25,916 nt of DNA, taken from contig URKE01000025.1 of NCBI GenBank assembly GCA_900548285.1, positions 1 to 25,916 on the forward strand. The letters run 5' to 3'. Of the stretch, positions 23,840 through 25,916 are shown one piece after another. The DNA is from an uncultured Eubacteriales bacterium (lineage in GTDB: Bacteria > Bacillota > Clostridia > Christensenellales > Borkfalkiaceae). The notes beneath the pieces were generated by a model. It had not been told where the DNA came from. It searched no databases and worked only from the letters and a program-made list of their open reading frames with translations. The stretch's first letter is position 1; each line of letters opens with the position of its first letter. The translations under genes and the position numbers were made by a program.

Positions 23840-24310
23840 ATGCCAAGAAGAGGTGGCGTACCCAAGAGGGACGTATTACCCGATCCTATATACGGCAATA
23901 AAGTGCTTACCAAACTTATCAATCAGGTAATGCTTGACGGAAAGAAAGGTACTGCGCAGACGATCGTATACGACGCTTTGAAGAAATCGTCCGAAAAACT
24001 CGGCGTTGAGCCGATGGACGTATTCAATCAGGCGATGAATAACGTTATGCCCGTTCTCGAAGTTAAAGCGAGAAGAGTCGGCGGTTCGAACTATCAGGTT
24101 CCTATCGAAATCAGACCGGAGAGAAGACAAACTCTCGCGATCCGTTGGATAGTCGCGAGCGCGAGAAAGAGAAGCGACCGCGAAATGTGCAACAAACTTG
24201 CATCCGAACTGATGGACGCTTATAACAACGCCGGCGGAGCCGTAAAGAAGAAGGAAGATACTCACAGAATGGCGGAAGCAAACAAGGCGTTTGCTCATTA
24301 CCGCTGGTAA
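23840..24310 (+). CDS. rpsG: 30S ribosomal protein S7
   Basis: This 156-residue protein is S7, which nucleates assembly of the 30S head and binds 16S rRNA. It has the normal length and the family landmarks MPRRGGVPKRDVLPDP, KARRVGGSNYQVP and RWIVASARKRS, and ends in AFAHYRW. AAGGAGG lies about 10 nt before the ATG. It is separated from rpsL by a structured 209-nt spacer and from fusA by 93 nt. Confidence 0.98.
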   Translation: MPRRGGVPKRDVLPDPIYGNKVLTKLINQVMLDGKKGTAQTIVYDALKKSSEKLGVEPMDVFNQAMNNVMPVLEVKARRVGGSNYQVPIEIRPERRQTLAIRWIVASARKRSDREMCNKLASELMDAYNNAGGAVKKKEDTHRMAEANKAFAHYRW

Positions 24311-24328
24311 TTCTTTATCGGCGGAAAA

Positions 24329-24359
24329 GTCGCGGAGCGATTGTCGTTTCCGCGGCGAC
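24329..24359 (+). promoter_or_regulatory. Hairpin in the rpsG-fusA spacer
   Basis: CGCGGA (24331-24336) pairs with TCCGCG (24349-24354), and an alternative outer pairing GTCGC/GCGAC (24329-24333 with 24355-24359) is possible. No U-run follows. Confidence 0.4.
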
Positions 24360-24403
24360 GAAGCCGGAAAGAGTTTTTTATATGAAGGAGTAATTTTACA
24401 AAT

Positions 24404-25916
24404 ATGCCAAGACAATACGACTTACAACATACCAGAAACATCGGTATCATGGCGCACATCGACGCGGGTAAGACTACTACGACCGAGCGTATTCTTTTCT
24501 ACACGGGAAAGACTCATAAACTCGGCGAAGTTCACGACGGAGCCGCAACGATGGACTTCATGGTACAGGAGCAGGAAAGAGGTATAACGATTTGTTCTGC
24601 CGCTACCACTTGTTTCTGGAAAGGCAACAGAATTAACATCATCGATACTCCGGGACACGTTGACTTCACCGTCGAAGTTGAAAGATCTCTGAGAGTTCTC
24701 GACGGAGCCGTGGCGACTTTCTGCGCCAAGGGCGGCGTTGAGCCTCAGTCCGAAACGGTATGGCGTCAGGCGGACAAATATCACGTTCCGCGTATCGCGT
24801 ACGTAAACAAAATGGATATCAACGGCGCTAATTTCGACAACGCCGTACAGATGATGAAAGACAGATTGAAGGCCAACGCCGTTCCCATCTGCCTTCCCAT
24901 CGGCAAAGAAGACACTTTCTGCGGAATTATCGACCTTGTCGCCAACGACTCGATAATTTATCACGACGACCTCGGTAAAGATTTCACGGTAGGACCTATC
25001 CCCGCGGAATACGCCGACAAAGCCGCCGAAGCCAGACAAGCCCTTATGGAGGTTTGCGCGGAGCAGGACGACGCTTTAATGGAAAAATTCTTCGAAACGG
25101 GCGAACTTTCTCCCGAAGAGATGAAGGCAGCCATCAGAAAGGGAACTCTTGCGATGAAGATTAACCCCGTCCTTTGCGGATCGAGTTATAAGAACAGAGG
25201 CGTTCAGCATCTTCTCGACGCAATCGTGGATTATCTTCCCAGCCCGATCGACGTCGACCACGTTAAAGGCGTCAACCCCGATACGGACGTAGAAGAAATC
25301 AGAAAGACCGACGACGAAGAACCGTTCGCAGGTCTTGCGTTCAAGATGGTAGCCGATCCGTTCGTAGGTAAACTTGCGTACTTCAGAGTTTATTCGGGTA
25401 CTTTATCCGCAGGCTCTTACGTATACAACGCTACGAAAGGCAAAAAGGAAAGAGTCGGAAGACTTCTTCTTATGCACGCTAACCACAGAGAGGAAATCGA
25501 CAAGATTTATTCCGGAGATATCTGCGCTATCGTAGGACTTAAAGAAACCACGACGGGCGACACGCTCTGCGATGAAAATCATCCGATAATCCTTGAAAAG
25601 ATGGAATTCCCCGAACCGGTTATTCAGGTAGCCATCGAGCCTAAGACGAAAGCAGGTCAGGAAAAAATGACGCTCGCTCTTCTTAAACTCGCCGAGGAAG
25701 ATCCCACTTTCAAATTCTATACCGATAAAGAAACGGGACAGACGATAATCGCCGGAATGGGCGAACTTCACCTTGAAATAATCGTCGACAGACTTCTCAG
25801 AGAATTCAAGGTCGAAGCGACCGTCGGTAAGCCGCAAGTTTCTTATAAGGAAACGTTCAGGAAAGCCGTCGACGCCGAAGGAATGTACAAAAGACAGTCC
25901 GGCGGTAAAGGTCAGT
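24404..25916 (+). CDS. fusA: Elongation factor G (5' part)
   Basis: The frame is open from ATG 24404 to the window end, giving about 504 of the roughly 690 residues expected for EF-G. This GTPase translocates tRNA and mRNA on the ribosome and helps recycle ribosomes. The G domain motifs are present: AHIDAGKTTTTER (17-29, P-loop), RGITI (59-63, switch I), DTPGHVD (81-87) and NKMD. The second domain includes GLAFKMVADPFVGKLAYFRVYSG. AAGGAG lies 13 nt before the start. Only the window end truncates the gene. Confidence 0.97.
   Translation, partial: MPRQYDLQHTRNIGIMAHIDAGKTTTTERILFYTGKTHKLGEVHDGAATMDFMVQEQERGITICSAATTCFWKGNRINIIDTPGHVDFTVEVERSLRVLDGAVATFCAKGGVEPQSETVWRQADKYHVPRIAYVNKMDINGANFDNAVQMMKDRLKANAVPICLPIGKEDTFCGIIDLVANDSIIYHDDLGKDFTVGPIPAEYADKAAEARQALMEVCAEQDDALMEKFFETGELSPEEMKAAIRKGTLAMKINPVLCGSSYKNRGVQHLLDAIVDYLPSPIDVDHVKGVNPDTDVEEIRKTDDEEPFAGLAFKMVADPFVGKLAYFRVYSGTLSAGSYVYNATKGKKERVGRLLLMHANHREEIDKIYSGDICAIVGLKETTTGDTLCDENHPIILEKMEFPEPVIQVAIEPKTKAGQEKMTLALLKLAEEDPTFKFYTDKETGQTIIAGMGELHLEIIVDRLLREFKVEATVGKPQVSYKETFRKAVDAEGMYKRQSGGKGQ

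Overview
The window is a chromosomal segment of a Bacillota (Clostridia-like) bacterium, probably an uncultured gut-type lineage. The evidence is the str operon order rpsL-rpsG-fusA, Gram-positive-style lipoprotein signals, AGGAGG-type ribosome binding sites, sigma-A-like promoters and a CUT1-type sugar ABC transporter without its own ATPase. Gene identities come from reading the translated sequence; no database search was possible.

Region 1 (about 313-10003, + strand) is a carbohydrate locus. It encodes a lipoprotein TIM-barrel glycosidase-like protein, a sugar-binding lipoprotein, a MalF-type permease, an 822-residue surface protein, a MalG-type permease and a cytosolic paralogue of the first glycosidase-like protein. 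An AraC-family regulator follows under its own promoter. The two glycosidase-like paralogues bracket the transporter, which suggests cleavage outside the cell, import, then cleavage inside.

Region 2 (10204-18966, - strand) is the most unusual part. It is a compact eight-gene operon of virion genes in podovirus (P22-like) order: a terminase-small-subunit-like fragment, portal, scaffold, HK97-fold-type major capsid protein, head-tail adaptor, a beta-rich nozzle/plug-like protein, a second beta-rich protein and a coiled-coil protein. It has its own promoter and ends at a strong bidirectional terminator. Host genes lie directly on both sides. No large terminase, integrase, replication gene or lysis gene is present, so the packaging motor is missing. 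It may be a decayed prophage or a domesticated particle-forming locus that borrows a motor. A recurring 17-nt intergenic motif and a 19-bp hairpin between capsid and adaptor genes add unexplained structure.

Region 3 (19020-19597, + strand) holds tRNA-Glu(CUC), transcribed divergently from the capsid operon. A strong terminator follows, then four imperfect hairpin-rich intergenic repeats.

Region 4 (19638-23057, + strand) holds a translationally coupled tldD-tldE pair and a small SGNH hydrolase. Region 5 (23114-25916, + strand) is the str operon: promoter, structured leader, rpsL (with Arg at position 88, a known streptomycin-resistance substitution), an unusually long structured rpsL-rpsG spacer, rpsG, and fusA cut by the window end.
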